A DNA stretch of 64,000 bases from an uncultured Chlamydiae bacterium (GTDB lineage Bacteria > Chlamydiota > Chlamydiia > Chlamydiales > Rhabdochlamydiaceae), in NCBI GenBank assembly GCA_903824495.1, contig CAIJXB010000049.1, positions 19,235 through 83,234 of the forward strand, in the 5' to 3' direction. Position numbers and translations under genes: made by a program. Below the pieces are notes generated by a model. It was not told where the DNA came from and ran no database searches. It saw only the letters and a program-made list of their open reading frames with translations. Positions within the stretch are counted from its first letter, which is position 1; every line of letters starts with the position of its first letter. Positions 32,969-42,204 of this stretch are shown piece after piece.

Positions 32969-33679
32969 ATGAAAAAGCAACAGGTCCACGCTCATTCTCC
33001 TGCCGAACTGGAACAAAATTTATGTGCTATTGAGGAAAAACTCAAACAGCCCATAAATCAAAAAACCATGAAGGATCTTTTTAAAAAACTAGAAACAGCG
33101 CAAGAAGATTGCGATCTCATGAAGAGTAAATGCTCAGTCCCCTTTTTCTCTCAATGCGAAGAGCGCATTCGACGCTTATTTGGGACAGTGGTAACCACTC
33201 ATGTCGACAGTGAAGTGGAAGATATTTTGCAAAAAGCAAAACATCTTTCACCTAGCGATATTAAATCCATCAAAACACTTCAAAAACAGATCTCTGCTTT
33301 AAAAAGTTGGCATCGCCCTTCCAAAGAGAATCTTGTGAAAATTGGTGAAGCAGAAGAAAAATTGGGAGAGGTCCAGAAATGTAAACTAGAAGGAAATTCT
33401 GATCCTTTTGAAGCGCTCGATCTTTTAGAGCTTGCAAGCTCTGTGTACCACAAGAACAAAGAAGAAAGAAACAAGCTCTATCACAAGCTATCAAACCCTT
33501 GTAAAAAGCACTTCCAAAAACATTTGGGGCATTTGAAAACAAAGGCTTTTGAAGAGCGAGAGACAACCATCCAAGCGCTTTTTGCAGCAGCTCTTGAAAT
33601 AGCAGGGTCCCCTGCTAAATACCCAACACCTGGTGAAATCACTGAGTTTTTTGAGGACGAGCCACGCTCTGAAAAATAG
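32969..33679 (+). CDS. Unrecognised helical protein
   Basis: A 236-residue highly charged protein predicted by composition to be helical, with heptad-like stretches at about 13-60 and 85-125 (QKAKHLSPSDIKSIKTLQKQ in the second). Lys-rich, eight Cys, no signal peptide or membrane segment. AAAGGGAATG places a ribosome site right at the start. Its last 41 bases overlap the PHP gene on the other strand. No family known to me. Confidence 0.6.
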   Translation: MKKQQVHAHSPAELEQNLCAIEEKLKQPINQKTMKDLFKKLETAQEDCDLMKSKCSVPFFSQCEERIRRLFGTVVTTHVDSEVEDILQKAKHLSPSDIKSIKTLQKQISALKSWHRPSKENLVKIGEAEEKLGEVQKCKLEGNSDPFEALDLLELASSVYHKNKEERNKLYHKLSNPCKKHFQKHLGHLKTKAFEERETTIQALFAAALEIAGSPAKYPTPGEITEFFEDEPRSEK

Positions 33680-34511
33680 AATCAAACACTTCCTCGTTCA
33701 CCCAAGAAGAGCCTAGCTGGATATGAGGCTTTGCCTCCCCATGAAAATCGGATCCTCCGCTGATCAAAAGCCCTTTGTGCCTAGCCAGCTTTTGCCATCT
33801 TTTGGTTTTCTCAGGAGGTGATCTCCCATAGTGACATTCAATCCCATCAAAGGGAAGCTGAAGTACATCGCGAATGAGGTTTGCATTATTATAAAGGTGA
33901 GGATGCGCTACAAAAGCTTTTCCTCCAGCTTTATGAATGACCTCTATTGCTTCAGAAACAGGGAAAGGGACGCCTGGAACGAAACAGCTCTTGTGATCGC
34001 CCAAATAAAGCTGAAAAGCTTCTTGAATTGATTTTACGTACCCTTTTAAAACCATGACAGCCGCAATATGAGGTCTGCCAATCGTAGAAGCTTTATGATG
34101 TAAGGCAAGAAGGTCTTTTTCTTCGACGTTCATATGACGCTTTTGCAGTTTCTCCAAGATCTCTCGATTGCGATGCAGCCTTTTTTCTTGCTGTCTTGAG
34201 CAGTACTCTAAAAAGAGCTCGCTGTCTAAAAAAAAGTCATAGCCAAGAACATGAACGCTTTCTTTTTTAAATTCGCAAGAAAACTCAACACCCGTTCCTA
34301 AAAGAAACTGCTTTTCTTGGGCATAGGGAAGGGCTATCTTATAAGCATCGACAGTGTCATGATCTGTGATTGCTAAAGCATTTAATCCCACTTCAATGGC
34401 TAAATCGATGATTTGTTTAGGATCAAGCGATCCATCTGAGCAAGTTGTATGGCAGTGCAGATCCGCACGGAAATTCGCATTTGCTAAGGCTGGATCTGGT
34501 AGGGAACGCAT
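33639..34511 (-). CDS. PHP-domain phosphoesterase (RNase AM / TrpH-like)
   Basis: A 290-residue metal-dependent phosphoesterase: RADLHCHTTCSDGSL (H-x-H), ALAITDHDTVDAY, GTGVEFSCEF, IGRPHIA, AFVAHPH and SGGSDFHG supply the usual set of His/Asp ligands. E. coli YciV/RNase AM of the same family trims 5' ends of RNA and hydrolyses 3',5'-bisphosphonucleosides. Its start overlaps the end of murB by 28 bases, so it is the last gene of the nusB-murB-PHP run. Confidence 0.85.
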   Translation of the reverse strand: MRSLPDPALANANFRADLHCHTTCSDGSLDPKQIIDLAIEVGLNALAITDHDTVDAYKIALPYAQEKQFLLGTGVEFSCEFKKESVHVLGYDFFLDSELFLEYCSRQQEKRLHRNREILEKLQKRHMNVEEKDLLALHHKASTIGRPHIAAVMVLKGYVKSIQEAFQLYLGDHKSCFVPGVPFPVSEAIEVIHKAGGKAFVAHPHLYNNANLIRDVLQLPFDGIECHYGRSPPEKTKRWQKLARHKGLLISGGSDFHGEAKPHIQLGSSWVNEEVFDSIFQSVARPQKTQ

Positions 34512-35362
34512 CGCGCCTCCATTTCAAGTTCGATACCCGTTGCTTCTTTTACCTTTTCCTGCACCTGTCTTGCAAGGATTAATACATCTCCTGCTAAAGC
34601 TCCTTCTTTATTGACGATGAAGTTGGCGTGTTTTGTCGATACTTCAGCGCCACCAACAGCAAATCCTTTGAGGCCTGTTTTTTCTATTAAGGCGCCCGCT
34701 GAGTTTCCTGCCGGATTTTTAAAAAAGCACCCAATAGAGCGATCTCCATAAGGTTGCGTTTCTGTTCGATATTCAATGATAGAGAGTTGTTTTCCCCTCG
34801 CTGTAGCGGATTCAGTAAGACGGAATTTAGCAGATACAATAGCTCCCCTTCTTTTTTGAAAAGAAGAGTGACGATAGCTAAACTCTAGCTCATCTTTTGT
34901 GAGTGTATGTAAGATTCCCATGGCATCTACAAATCTTACTTCGGAAAGAGTTTGGCAGGTTTCTTGCCCATTAGCTCCTGCATTCATGAAAACAGCGCCA
35001 CCTACTGTAGCGGGAATTCCTGAAGCGAATTCAAGTCCTGCAAGGCCTTGTTTTGCCGTCTTAAGGCCTAGCATTGAAAAACTAAAGCCGGCGCCGACAT
35101 CGACCTCACATCCTTCGATCTTTAAATAAGAGATTTTATTGTGAATGACAAGACCATCAAATCCCCTGTCATCAAAAAGACAATTAGATCCCTTTCCAAG
35201 AACAAAAAAAGGAAGGCTAAGGCTATGGGCATAGGCAAGCACAGCTTGCATCTGCTCTATTTCAAAAACTTCGGTAAATAACTTGGCGGGGCCGCCTATT
35301 CCAAAAGTAGAAACTTCTTTTAGCGGCTTATCAGACTGAAAGGGGGGAAAGAGATTCTTCAT
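34484..35362 (-). CDS. murB: UDP-N-acetylenolpyruvoylglucosamine reductase
   Basis: FAD-dependent enzyme forming UDP-MurNAc for peptidoglycan. STFGIGGPAKLF, VLGKGSNCLFDDRGFDG, GLEFASGIPATVGGAVFMNAG, FSYRHSSFQ, SIGCFFKNPAGNSAGALIE and the C-terminal VSTKHANFIVN are all present. From ATG 35362 it has 292 residues; the frame opens 31 codons earlier inside nusB. A murB in this setting agrees with the chlamydial ability to make septal peptidoglycan. Confidence 0.93.
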   Translation of the reverse strand: MKNLFPPFQSDKPLKEVSTFGIGGPAKLFTEVFEIEQMQAVLAYAHSLSLPFFVLGKGSNCLFDDRGFDGLVIHNKISYLKIEGCEVDVGAGFSFSMLGLKTAKQGLAGLEFASGIPATVGGAVFMNAGANGQETCQTLSEVRFVDAMGILHTLTKDELEFSYRHSSFQKRRGAIVSAKFRLTESATARGKQLSIIEYRTETQPYGDRSIGCFFKNPAGNSAGALIEKTGLKGFAVGGAEVSTKHANFIVNKEGALAGDVLILARQVQEKVKEATGIELEMEARCVPYQIQP

Positions 35363-35795
35363 GTTGTGTTTCTTCGCTCTTTGTAAGGTGAAGCCGATCT
35401 TGATGGATCGCATCAAGGACGGCATTGACAAACCCGGCACTCTCTGCCGTTGCAAACTTGCGCGTCAGTCTGATAGCTTCTGCAATTGCTACCTTAGGGG
35501 GCAAAGAACTCTCGTAACACAGCTCATAGATCGCAAGGCGTAAAACACTTTTTTCAACCTCTGCAATCCTCTTAAACGCATAAGAGTCACAGTATTTAGC
35601 GATCAAAGCATCCACCTCTTCTAATTTAGAAGAAATTTTTTGACACTTACCTTCCGCTTCTTTCATGACCTTTTTTGTTACTTTCAGTTGTTGCATCATA
35701 AAATCAGTGACTTCATCTTCTTCCAAAGCAGTAAAATTTTGACTGAAAAGAAGCTGAAATACAATTTCTCTTAATTTTTGCTGTGAAATCGCCAT
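35331..35795 (-). CDS. nusB: Transcription antitermination factor NusB
   Basis: A 154-residue all-helical protein: ISQQKLREIVFQLLFSQNF, KRIAEVEKSVLRLAIYELCYE, PPKVAIAEAIRLTRKFAT and AGFVNAVLDAI are the conserved helices. It binds boxA of rRNA leaders with NusE. The ATG at 35795 has AAGG upstream; an earlier TTG is unlikely. Overlaps murB by 32 bases. Confidence 0.92.
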   Translation of the reverse strand: MAISQQKLREIVFQLLFSQNFTALEEDEVTDFMMQQLKVTKKVMKEAEGKCQKISSKLEEVDALIAKYCDSYAFKRIAEVEKSVLRLAIYELCYESSLPPKVAIAEAIRLTRKFATAESAGFVNAVLDAIHQDRLHLTKSEETQHEESLSPLSV

Positions 35796-35864
35796 GAATA
35801 ACAACCTTTTATGATGAAGTACAAGGAGAATATCACATGTTCAGATTCTTGACACCCTGAAAAA

Positions 35865-36323
35865 TTAAAGATAGTTCTTGAGCATCCAAAGGAACTTTTC
35901 ATGAGTTCCTAGGCGCCGCCCTAAAAGATCAACGCTCGCTCCATCTTTTTCATTTTCAGCCACTTGGCACAGCTTTCTAGCATGACAGATCACCTTTTCA
36001 TGTCCTGTAACCAAATCCTCGATCATTTCAGAGGGAGGGATCTCTTTTTCTGAAACGTCTAAGGTCGACTTCTTTTGAAAGGCTGGAAAAGAGGCTGTGA
36101 CAAAAAAACCAAGGGCCCGAACCCTTTCAGCAATCTCATCGATGGCTTCTGCCATCTCTTGGTATTGCTGCTCAAAGAGAAGATGCATGGAGTAAAAGTC
36201 TTTTCCGACGTAGTTCCAGTGCGCATTTTGTGTTTTCAAATACAAGGTATACGTATCGGCAAGCAAGGCTTCGAGGCTTTTAGCCACGAGCTCCTGCCCT
36301 TGTTTGGACATTCCCATTTGCAT
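35865..36323 (-). CDS. dps: Dps-family iron-storage / DNA-protection protein
   Basis: A 152-residue ferritin-like four-helix protein. The inter-subunit ferroxidase residues lie in NAHWNYVGKDFYSMHLLFEQ followed by QYQEMAEAIDEIAERVRALG (His, His, Asp/Glu). It oxidises ferrous iron with peroxide and stores it in a 12-subunit cage. GGGGGATCTGT precedes the ATG. Likely stress- or late-cycle-related; no regulator site identified. Confidence 0.92.
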   Translation of the reverse strand: MQMGMSKQGQELVAKSLEALLADTYTLYLKTQNAHWNYVGKDFYSMHLLFEQQYQEMAEAIDEIAERVRALGFFVTASFPAFQKKSTLDVSEKEIPPSEMIEDLVTGHEKVICHARKLCQVAENEKDGASVDLLGRRLGTHEKFLWMLKNYL

Positions 36324-36398
36324 ACAGATCCCCCTTAAGGTATAAGATAAAATTTCATTAAACCCTATGAGACTGTATTTGTAAAAACTTTTCTTGGG

Positions 36399-37289
36399 TT
36401 AAGTGATGACTTGAGCTTCCATCCACTTGTAGGAGTCTTGAAGAACTTTAGATCTGATGCTGTTCCAAAGGGTGACATGTGACTCTCCTTTGACAGGAGG
36501 GTGGTATATGGCCTCTGGGATATCTTTAGGGAAGCACGAGCTGAAATTCGGAATAGATTCATCGTTGGGTGTTCCATAGAACTCATAGCTGCGGCTTCCG
36601 ACAGTTACTGGTTCCTGCATCTTTTCGATGAGCATTTGAGCTCTTTTCGATCCAACGCTAAAATCTTCGATAATGTTTTTATGGAGTACTAAAGGGACTA
36701 TCCTTTTGAAGTTTTTAAATCGTTCCACTCTTTGTGATCCAAAAAACACACCAGCAATAGCTGTTACACGAATATCTACGCTTCTCTTACGAAAAGCTAA
36801 CTCTACATGCGCCGCGATTCTTGCCCCATTCGAGGTCCCTATAAGATGAATAGGTTTTCCCGGATTTTCTGCGAGATAGCTCCCGATCATCTGTATAATG
36901 GGTGTCGCGGCAGCTTTCAAAGAACAATTCCCTTTCTTATATACATGGGGAGCTCTAATTTCATAAATGCCTGGGCGATCTTTTTTTATCAGCTTTACAT
37001 AGCTCGCAGCAGTCATCTTGGGACTTCCATTGAGCCCGTGAATAATCACGTATAATCCCTTATTATTTTCAACTTTCCATTCATGTTTTTTTGTAGTCGG
37101 AGATACACACTCTTCTGGAGCTCTAAAAAACATCTTAGGAAGCATCATTATATAAAATAGGATCAATCTGATCACAGCGCAAAAGACATCCCAAACCTTT
37201 TCGATGAGAGGTGTTTCGTTATAATCCTCTTCCACAGATCTGAGAGTATAATGATGCTCGCCAAAAGCTGGATTAACCGCGCTAAACAT
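36399..37289 (-). CDS. Alpha/beta-hydrolase-like protein with membrane segment
   Basis: 296 residues. Residues about 33-51 (FCAVIRLILFYIMMLPKMFF) are hydrophobic. Then GLYVIIHGLNGSP forms an oxyanion-type loop, and IHLIGTSNGARIAAHVEL holds a nucleophile elbow G-x-S-x-G changed to G-T-S-N-G. A late His is available in the HPPVKGESHV region, and Asp residues lie between. An esterase or lipase role is plausible; the specific substrate is unknown. Position between dps and a divergent exonuclease gives no hint. Confidence 0.65.
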   Translation of the reverse strand: MFSAVNPAFGEHHYTLRSVEEDYNETPLIEKVWDVFCAVIRLILFYIMMLPKMFFRAPEECVSPTTKKHEWKVENNKGLYVIIHGLNGSPKMTAASYVKLIKKDRPGIYEIRAPHVYKKGNCSLKAAATPIIQMIGSYLAENPGKPIHLIGTSNGARIAAHVELAFRKRSVDIRVTAIAGVFFGSQRVERFKNFKRIVPLVLHKNIIEDFSVGSKRAQMLIEKMQEPVTVGSRSYEFYGTPNDESIPNFSSCFPKDIPEAIYHPPVKGESHVTLWNSIRSKVLQDSYKWMEAQVIT

Positions 37290-37448
37290 AACCGCCTTAA
37301 ATTGTTTATTTTAAAGCAGAATTATCTCATAATGGCCACTCTTCTGCAAGGTGTAAAAATTTAGGTTTATACTTAATTTTCTGTTGCAACTTGCCTACGT
37401 TCTTGCTACGTTCCTATATTCATTTTTTTATTCAAAAAAGGCTTAGCC

Positions 37449-38021
37449 GTGCTTGGAATTTTTCTAGATACTGAGACCAATGGTCTCAATCCCTTTAAAC
37501 ACAAAGTAGTGGAGCTTGCCTTTAAAATTATAGATATAGAGACAGGGCGTTTGGTCGACACCTATGAAGCGATCCTTTTTCAAAGCTACGATGAGTGGCA
37601 AAATAGCGATCTTAATAGTCTACAGATCAATGGATTTAATTGGGAAGACGTGAGTCTCGGCCTTCCCCTTGAAACCGTATCAAAACAAGTTCAGGAGTGC
37701 TTTTCTCGCAATAAGATCCAAAGAGGCCAGGCAGTCTTTATCTGCCAAAACCCCTCTTTTGATAGAGCTTTTTTTGCTCAGATCGTAGGACCTGATCTGC
37801 AAGAAAAACTCCTCTGGCCCTACCACTGGCTAGACCTTGCTTCCATGCACTGGACGGCCGCTCTTTTGAATAATAAAAAACCTTGGCAGTCGGGTCTTTC
37901 TAAAGACAAGATCGCCAAGGCGTATCAGATTGGAGAAGAGGCTAAACCCCATAGAGCAATGAATGGTGTTAACCATCTTATTCTTTGTTATGAGGCTGTT
38001 GTGGGGTTTGCAAAAAACTAG
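37449..38021 (+). CDS. DnaQ-like 3'-5' exonuclease with altered ExoIII motif
   Basis: 190 residues. ExoI motif is intact (FLDTETNGLNPF, D-x-E), ExoII lies in CQNPSFDRAFFAQ, and ExoIII should be H-x4-D but reads HRAMNGVNH, with Gly five residues after His and Asn at +4 and +7. The fold is that of the epsilon subunit of DNA polymerase III. Loss of the last metal ligand could reduce activity, or another residue may serve. Isolated from other replication genes. Confidence 0.75.
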   Translation: MLGIFLDTETNGLNPFKHKVVELAFKIIDIETGRLVDTYEAILFQSYDEWQNSDLNSLQINGFNWEDVSLGLPLETVSKQVQECFSRNKIQRGQAVFICQNPSFDRAFFAQIVGPDLQEKLLWPYHWLDLASMHWTAALLNNKKPWQSGLSKDKIAKAYQIGEEAKPHRAMNGVNHLILCYEAVVGFAKN

Positions 38022-38331
38022 TCTGTTTTCTGATTACCTTTTTATATGTTTCTTACTTTAGGCACCCTTCTAGGTTCCTTGGGGTGTGCATCAAAAAACC
38101 TTTGTTCTATAACAGAAAAAAGAGGCCTTTCTGAAGGCGCTCTGAGATCTCACTTTTTACCTCTGAATCACACAACAAATTTACAAGCTTAAATTATTTA
38201 ATACCAGACACTTACAGAATGCATTAACCTCCAAACACAAAGTATTTTAAATTGATTAAACATGCGTGCTTAATCGATGTGAAACAAACAATATGTATGG
38301 TATAATAATTAATAAAAAAATCTGAGGAATC
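38022..38331. other. 310-base intergenic region
   Basis: No gene seen. A hairpin (GAGGCCTT / AAGGCGCTC) lies around 38128-38149 but lacks a U-run immediately behind it. The second half is A+T rich and ends in TATAATAATTAATAAAAAA, which probably holds the promoter of the following gene. Confidence 0.5.
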
Positions 38332-39651
38332 ATGAACGAAATACATTATAAACATAATTTTAATTCGTTTGGTGAGGGCCTGCCTGAGCAAGGAAATCAA
38401 GATCTAAGCGCAATATCGATTCAGAAAATGTGGCGTGGTCACGTGGCTCGAAGAGCATGTTTATCTAACCCGAGCTATGCAATCTATCAAGCTCAATGCA
38501 GGGCCGTTTTAGAAGGTCATGCAATGCCTGAGGCAAGTAGTGGCAACACTCACGTGTTCTTTCCTCCTGCAACTCCCAGCATTATTCTTAAGCAATCAGG
38601 CAAAAGAAATGCAATTCAAAGGTTCAGCGACATGCAGACCGTACGTGGCATTCTAAGATCCCAGAAAAGCTCTCATTTAGTGATACCAAGGGCATCTCTT
38701 TGTGGAGACTTTCTTGTCGAGGACAGACTGCCCATCTCGAGTGATCGATATGTAAACATGGCGCGTTATATAGATCATCCACGCATGTTTGATGAGGCTA
38801 TTCGTGAAATGACTCGCCTCTTTTCTAGAGCTTGGCTCACTGATCTCGTATCTTCTCATTATCATCCAATTTCCAATATTGTAGGAGATACAGTAAGGTA
38901 TGATAACGTACCTCTTTACATTGAAAATGGAGTGGGGAAAATTGGTTTAATTGACCTAGAGCATATTTCTTATTACCCATTCAGTTCTAAAAATAGACCT
39001 TCAGGCAGCTCCGCTTATACATCTCCTGCTCAAACGCTTGCTAGGATTTTCCCCTATCATGTCGATATGATTATAGAGGAATCTAATAAACTAAACATGA
39101 AATTCAATGAAAATCAAGTTCGTTTTTATGCAAGAGAAGGGCATGAATTTCTACAGAAGGGTTACATCGACCACTTGAATTGGTTACGGCAAAAAGAAAT
39201 TACTCCCGAGAAATTTAACCAGCCCTTTGAAGTCACTCCCGATAGAATTGAAACCATTGTACAAACTCTAACAGAACAACTTCTAAGCAGGAATATTTCT
39301 TGGCTTACTGAAGAATCTATAGCTGAATCAGTCCACAGCGTTATTTCAGATATTGAAAAAGTTCTTCTGGATACGGTTAACAGACCTTCTACAGTCGATA
39401 CTGACACCGATCTCGTTCTTTTTCGCTCCCCAACATTTAAACGCGACAGATTAGAATCTAATACATGGGATCATTTCAAAAAGCTGCTTCCACCTTCTCC
39501 CAATTCAAGAGACTACTACTCCCAATTGGGAAAAAGTGTCGATGCTCTTATAGAAGGCACCTGCAATGAATTAGTCAAAGGCGGTGAGCTTTTCTCATAT
39601 GACCCTAACTACGGCTCCGGAGCCTATCCATTAAGTTGGCTCCGGTATTAA
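38332..39651 (+). CDS. IQ-motif protein with kinase-like signature, effector candidate
   Basis: 439 residues with no signal peptide or membrane segment. Residues 27-44 read AISIQKMWRGHVARRACL, a perfect match to the IQ motif (I-Q-x3-R-G-x3-R) by which eukaryotic myosins and ASPM bind calmodulin or light chains. Further on, VRYDNVPLYIENG then VGKIGLIDLEHI looks like the catalytic-loop Asn and metal-Asp strand (D-x-x-N..., I-D-x-E) of kinase-like folds. IQ motifs are rare in bacteria and make sense in a protein delivered to a host. GAGGAATC precedes the ATG. Targets unknown. Confidence 0.7.
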   Translation: MNEIHYKHNFNSFGEGLPEQGNQDLSAISIQKMWRGHVARRACLSNPSYAIYQAQCRAVLEGHAMPEASSGNTHVFFPPATPSIILKQSGKRNAIQRFSDMQTVRGILRSQKSSHLVIPRASLCGDFLVEDRLPISSDRYVNMARYIDHPRMFDEAIREMTRLFSRAWLTDLVSSHYHPISNIVGDTVRYDNVPLYIENGVGKIGLIDLEHISYYPFSSKNRPSGSSAYTSPAQTLARIFPYHVDMIIEESNKLNMKFNENQVRFYAREGHEFLQKGYIDHLNWLRQKEITPEKFNQPFEVTPDRIETIVQTLTEQLLSRNISWLTEESIAESVHSVISDIEKVLLDTVNRPSTVDTDTDLVLFRSPTFKRDRLESNTWDHFKKLLPPSPNSRDYYSQLGKSVDALIEGTCNELVKGGELFSYDPNYGSGAYPLSWLRY

Positions 39652-39663
39652 AAACTATCTGCT

Positions 39664-40692
39664 TTAATAACTCATAGGCCCAATTTTCACCTTGCCTCGA
39701 AAGATGCGGTACACATAAAAACCATACCCAATAACTGGTGGGATTCCGATGAGCACAATGATCAAAAGAACCTTCAAGGTTAAAAAAGAAGAGGCTGAAT
39801 TAAATAGGGTTAAGCTATAGCTTTCGGGGTTGATGGTAGATCTTACAAGTACTGGATACGTTCCCACTCCAAAAAGACCTATCAGCCCTGCTATTCCAAA
39901 GCAGGAGCATAGGAACGCTGTTCCATCTTTGCCTCTAGCAAACAGTCCCGGAATCACACTGAACAGGATAAAGGCTATCGCTGGCAAGGCAAACACCCAA
40001 GGGTACATTTTCATTTTCTCTGCCATGAAAGGCATGTAGATGAGCGTGGCGCAAGTTGTGAGAAAGTAAAACACGAAAAAGACGATCATCGACCTTTGTA
40101 CCCAATTGCGGAGCTTTAGATGAAGATCCCCTTCTGTTTTCATCGCAAGATAGATCGTGCCGTGCATCGTGAATAAAACAACAGATGTTAGGGCGACCAA
40201 AATAGAGTAGGGTCTAAAGGTCTGCGCAAAAGAAACGACAAAATCCTTGTTCTCGTTTAAAGGTACGCCTTCAATCAAATTACCAAGAACAAGTCCGACT
40301 CCAAAAGCAATCCCCAAACTTGCAAAAGCAAACACATAGTCCCAGGTGTGGCGCCATCGCATCGAAGGCTGTTTACTTCTAAATTCAATAGCTACTGCTC
40401 TAAAAATTAAAAAGGCCAAAAGGAGCATGCATAGGTTGTAAAAACCAGAAAATAAAGAGGCATAAACGTCTGGAAAACCCGCAAAAAGAGCGCCGCCAAG
40501 AACTACAAGCCACACTTCATTTCCATCCCATACAGGACCAATAGCATTGAGGAATGTTCTTCTTTCTTCATCTTTTTTGACAAAGAAGTTTAGCATTCCA
40601 ACGCCTAAGTCAAACCCATCAAGGACAGTGTAGGCAACAACACAAAACCCGATGACAAAATACCAAAGGTGCTCTAATAAAAATGCATTCAT
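39664..40692 (-). CDS. cydB: Cytochrome bd ubiquinol oxidase subunit II
   Basis: 342 residues with about nine hydrophobic segments; DGFDLGVGML in segment 1, GPVWDGNEVWLV, and AIEFRSKQPSMRWRHTWDYVF in parts are family landmarks. Forms the high-affinity terminal oxidase with CydA. Its ATG overlaps the cydA stop by four bases. Confidence 0.95.
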   Translation of the reverse strand: MNAFLLEHLWYFVIGFCVVAYTVLDGFDLGVGMLNFFVKKDEERRTFLNAIGPVWDGNEVWLVVLGGALFAGFPDVYASLFSGFYNLCMLLLAFLIFRAVAIEFRSKQPSMRWRHTWDYVFAFASLGIAFGVGLVLGNLIEGVPLNENKDFVVSFAQTFRPYSILVALTSVVLFTMHGTIYLAMKTEGDLHLKLRNWVQRSMIVFFVFYFLTTCATLIYMPFMAEKMKMYPWVFALPAIAFILFSVIPGLFARGKDGTAFLCSCFGIAGLIGLFGVGTYPVLVRSTINPESYSLTLFNSASSFLTLKVLLIIVLIGIPPVIGYGFYVYRIFRGKVKIGPMSY

Positions 40693-42047
40693 ACGTTTTC
40701 CTCATAAGGGTTTCTGTATTCCGATGGCATATGGTCTTCAGGTCCATGCTTGATCTTCTGGTCGAGTAGATAGAGAAAAAGAGCAAAGAGAAGCACATAG
40801 ATCACAATGAACATGATAATGGAAGCAACCACTTGTCCTGATTGGATCGAAGCTGATACTCCATTGACAGTGCGAAGCAGTTTATAAACAAGCCAAGGCT
40901 GACGTCCCATCTCTGCAGTGAACCATCCCGCTTGATTCGCTAGCTGGGGAAAGACGACAGAAATGACAAGCGCTCTTAAAAGCCATTTGGATTTATCCAA
41001 GATCTTTTTTCTCCAAAAAAGGACTGCAAAAGCTACGCAAAGAAACATAAAAGCCCACATAAAAATCATCACATGATACACATGAAATACGGCAGAGACA
41101 TTCGGCCATTCATCTTTAGGAAATTCGTTCAGTCCTCGAACTGGCGTTTTAAAATCATGGTATGTTAAAAAACTAAGGAGTCCAGGAATCTGGATCCCTG
41201 TCATTGTTTGATTTTTTGTATTTACATGTCCCACAAGAGTCATTGCGGTATAAGACTCAGTCTCATATAACCCCTCCATGGCAGCTAACTTAATCGGCTG
41301 GTTTTTAGCAACGCCTCTTGCTGTATCATCAGCAGAGATGAGCTGGAGCACTAGTACAATCGATCCACAAATAAGAGAGAGCTTCATGCACGTCTTTGCA
41401 AAGTCCTTGTGCTTTTTTTTGAGCATGTAATAAGCGCTGACACTCAAGACTAAAAAAATCCCAGAAAGCCAGCATCCAAGGATGACATGTGTTAATCTTG
41501 ATACTGCAGATGGGTTAAAGACCATCTGCCAAAAGTCTGTCACTACAGCTTTGGCTTGAAGCCCTTCCCCTACGATTTTAAATCCGGCAGGTGTTTGCAT
41601 CCAAGAATTGGCAACAACAATCCAAATGGCGCTAAAGTGAGCGCCTAAAGCTACTAAAACGGTCGATAAATAGTGAACTCTGGGGCTGACCCTTTCCCAT
41701 CCAAAAAGCATGATACCAATAAATCCTGCTTCTAAGAAAAAAGCAAAAACCCCTTCAGCGCCAAGGGCGCTTCCAAAGACATCTCCTACAAAACGGGAAT
41801 ACCTGGCCCAATTGGTCCCAAAACCAAAGAGCTGAACAAGTCCTGTTGCAACCCCTAAAGCAAAGGTCAAACCAAATACCTTAACCCAAAATTGGGTGAT
41901 CTTTTTATAAAGGGGATTTTTGGTTTTTAAATACATCCCTTCCATGATGACAAGCATCAGACCAAGACCTATGCTCAAAGGAGGATAGATGTAGTGGAAA
42001 GAACTTGTTAAAGCAAACTGAATTCGAGATAAAACAACGACATCCAT
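40689..42047 (-). CDS. cydA: Cytochrome bd ubiquinol oxidase subunit I
   Basis: 452 residues, the short form (Q-loop shorter than in E. coli). RIQFALTSSFHYIYPPLSIG holds the axial His for heme b595/d, GTNWARYSRFVGDVFG and FFLEAGFIGIMLFGW the Glu ligand, and WMQTPAGF a conserved loop; GRQPW near residue 370 is the quinol-side motif. Reduces oxygen with quinol at low oxygen tension, suited to life in a vacuole. Confidence 0.95.
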   Translation of the reverse strand: MDVVVLSRIQFALTSSFHYIYPPLSIGLGLMLVIMEGMYLKTKNPLYKKITQFWVKVFGLTFALGVATGLVQLFGFGTNWARYSRFVGDVFGSALGAEGVFAFFLEAGFIGIMLFGWERVSPRVHYLSTVLVALGAHFSAIWIVVANSWMQTPAGFKIVGEGLQAKAVVTDFWQMVFNPSAVSRLTHVILGCWLSGIFLVLSVSAYYMLKKKHKDFAKTCMKLSLICGSIVLVLQLISADDTARGVAKNQPIKLAAMEGLYETESYTAMTLVGHVNTKNQTMTGIQIPGLLSFLTYHDFKTPVRGLNEFPKDEWPNVSAVFHVYHVMIFMWAFMFLCVAFAVLFWRKKILDKSKWLLRALVISVVFPQLANQAGWFTAEMGRQPWLVYKLLRTVNGVSASIQSGQVVASIIMFIVIYVLLFALFLYLLDQKIKHGPEDHMPSEYRNPYEENV

Positions 42048-42204
42048 GAGGCTAGCCTTCTATACAACAAAAAAATAAAAATTAACTCTAACCTACCAAA
42101 GGATTTTTTAGATAGCAAAGCAAGAAAACATTGTCAGCAACTCACCTAACTCATATGCTTAAAAGTACTACCTGTGTAAGTGTAAAAAAGGTCGTTTAGG
42201 TTTT

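Noticed and set aside
38128..38149. Hairpin in the 310-base gap as a terminator
   Set aside because: No U-run follows directly and it lies over 100 bases past the nearest stop codon.
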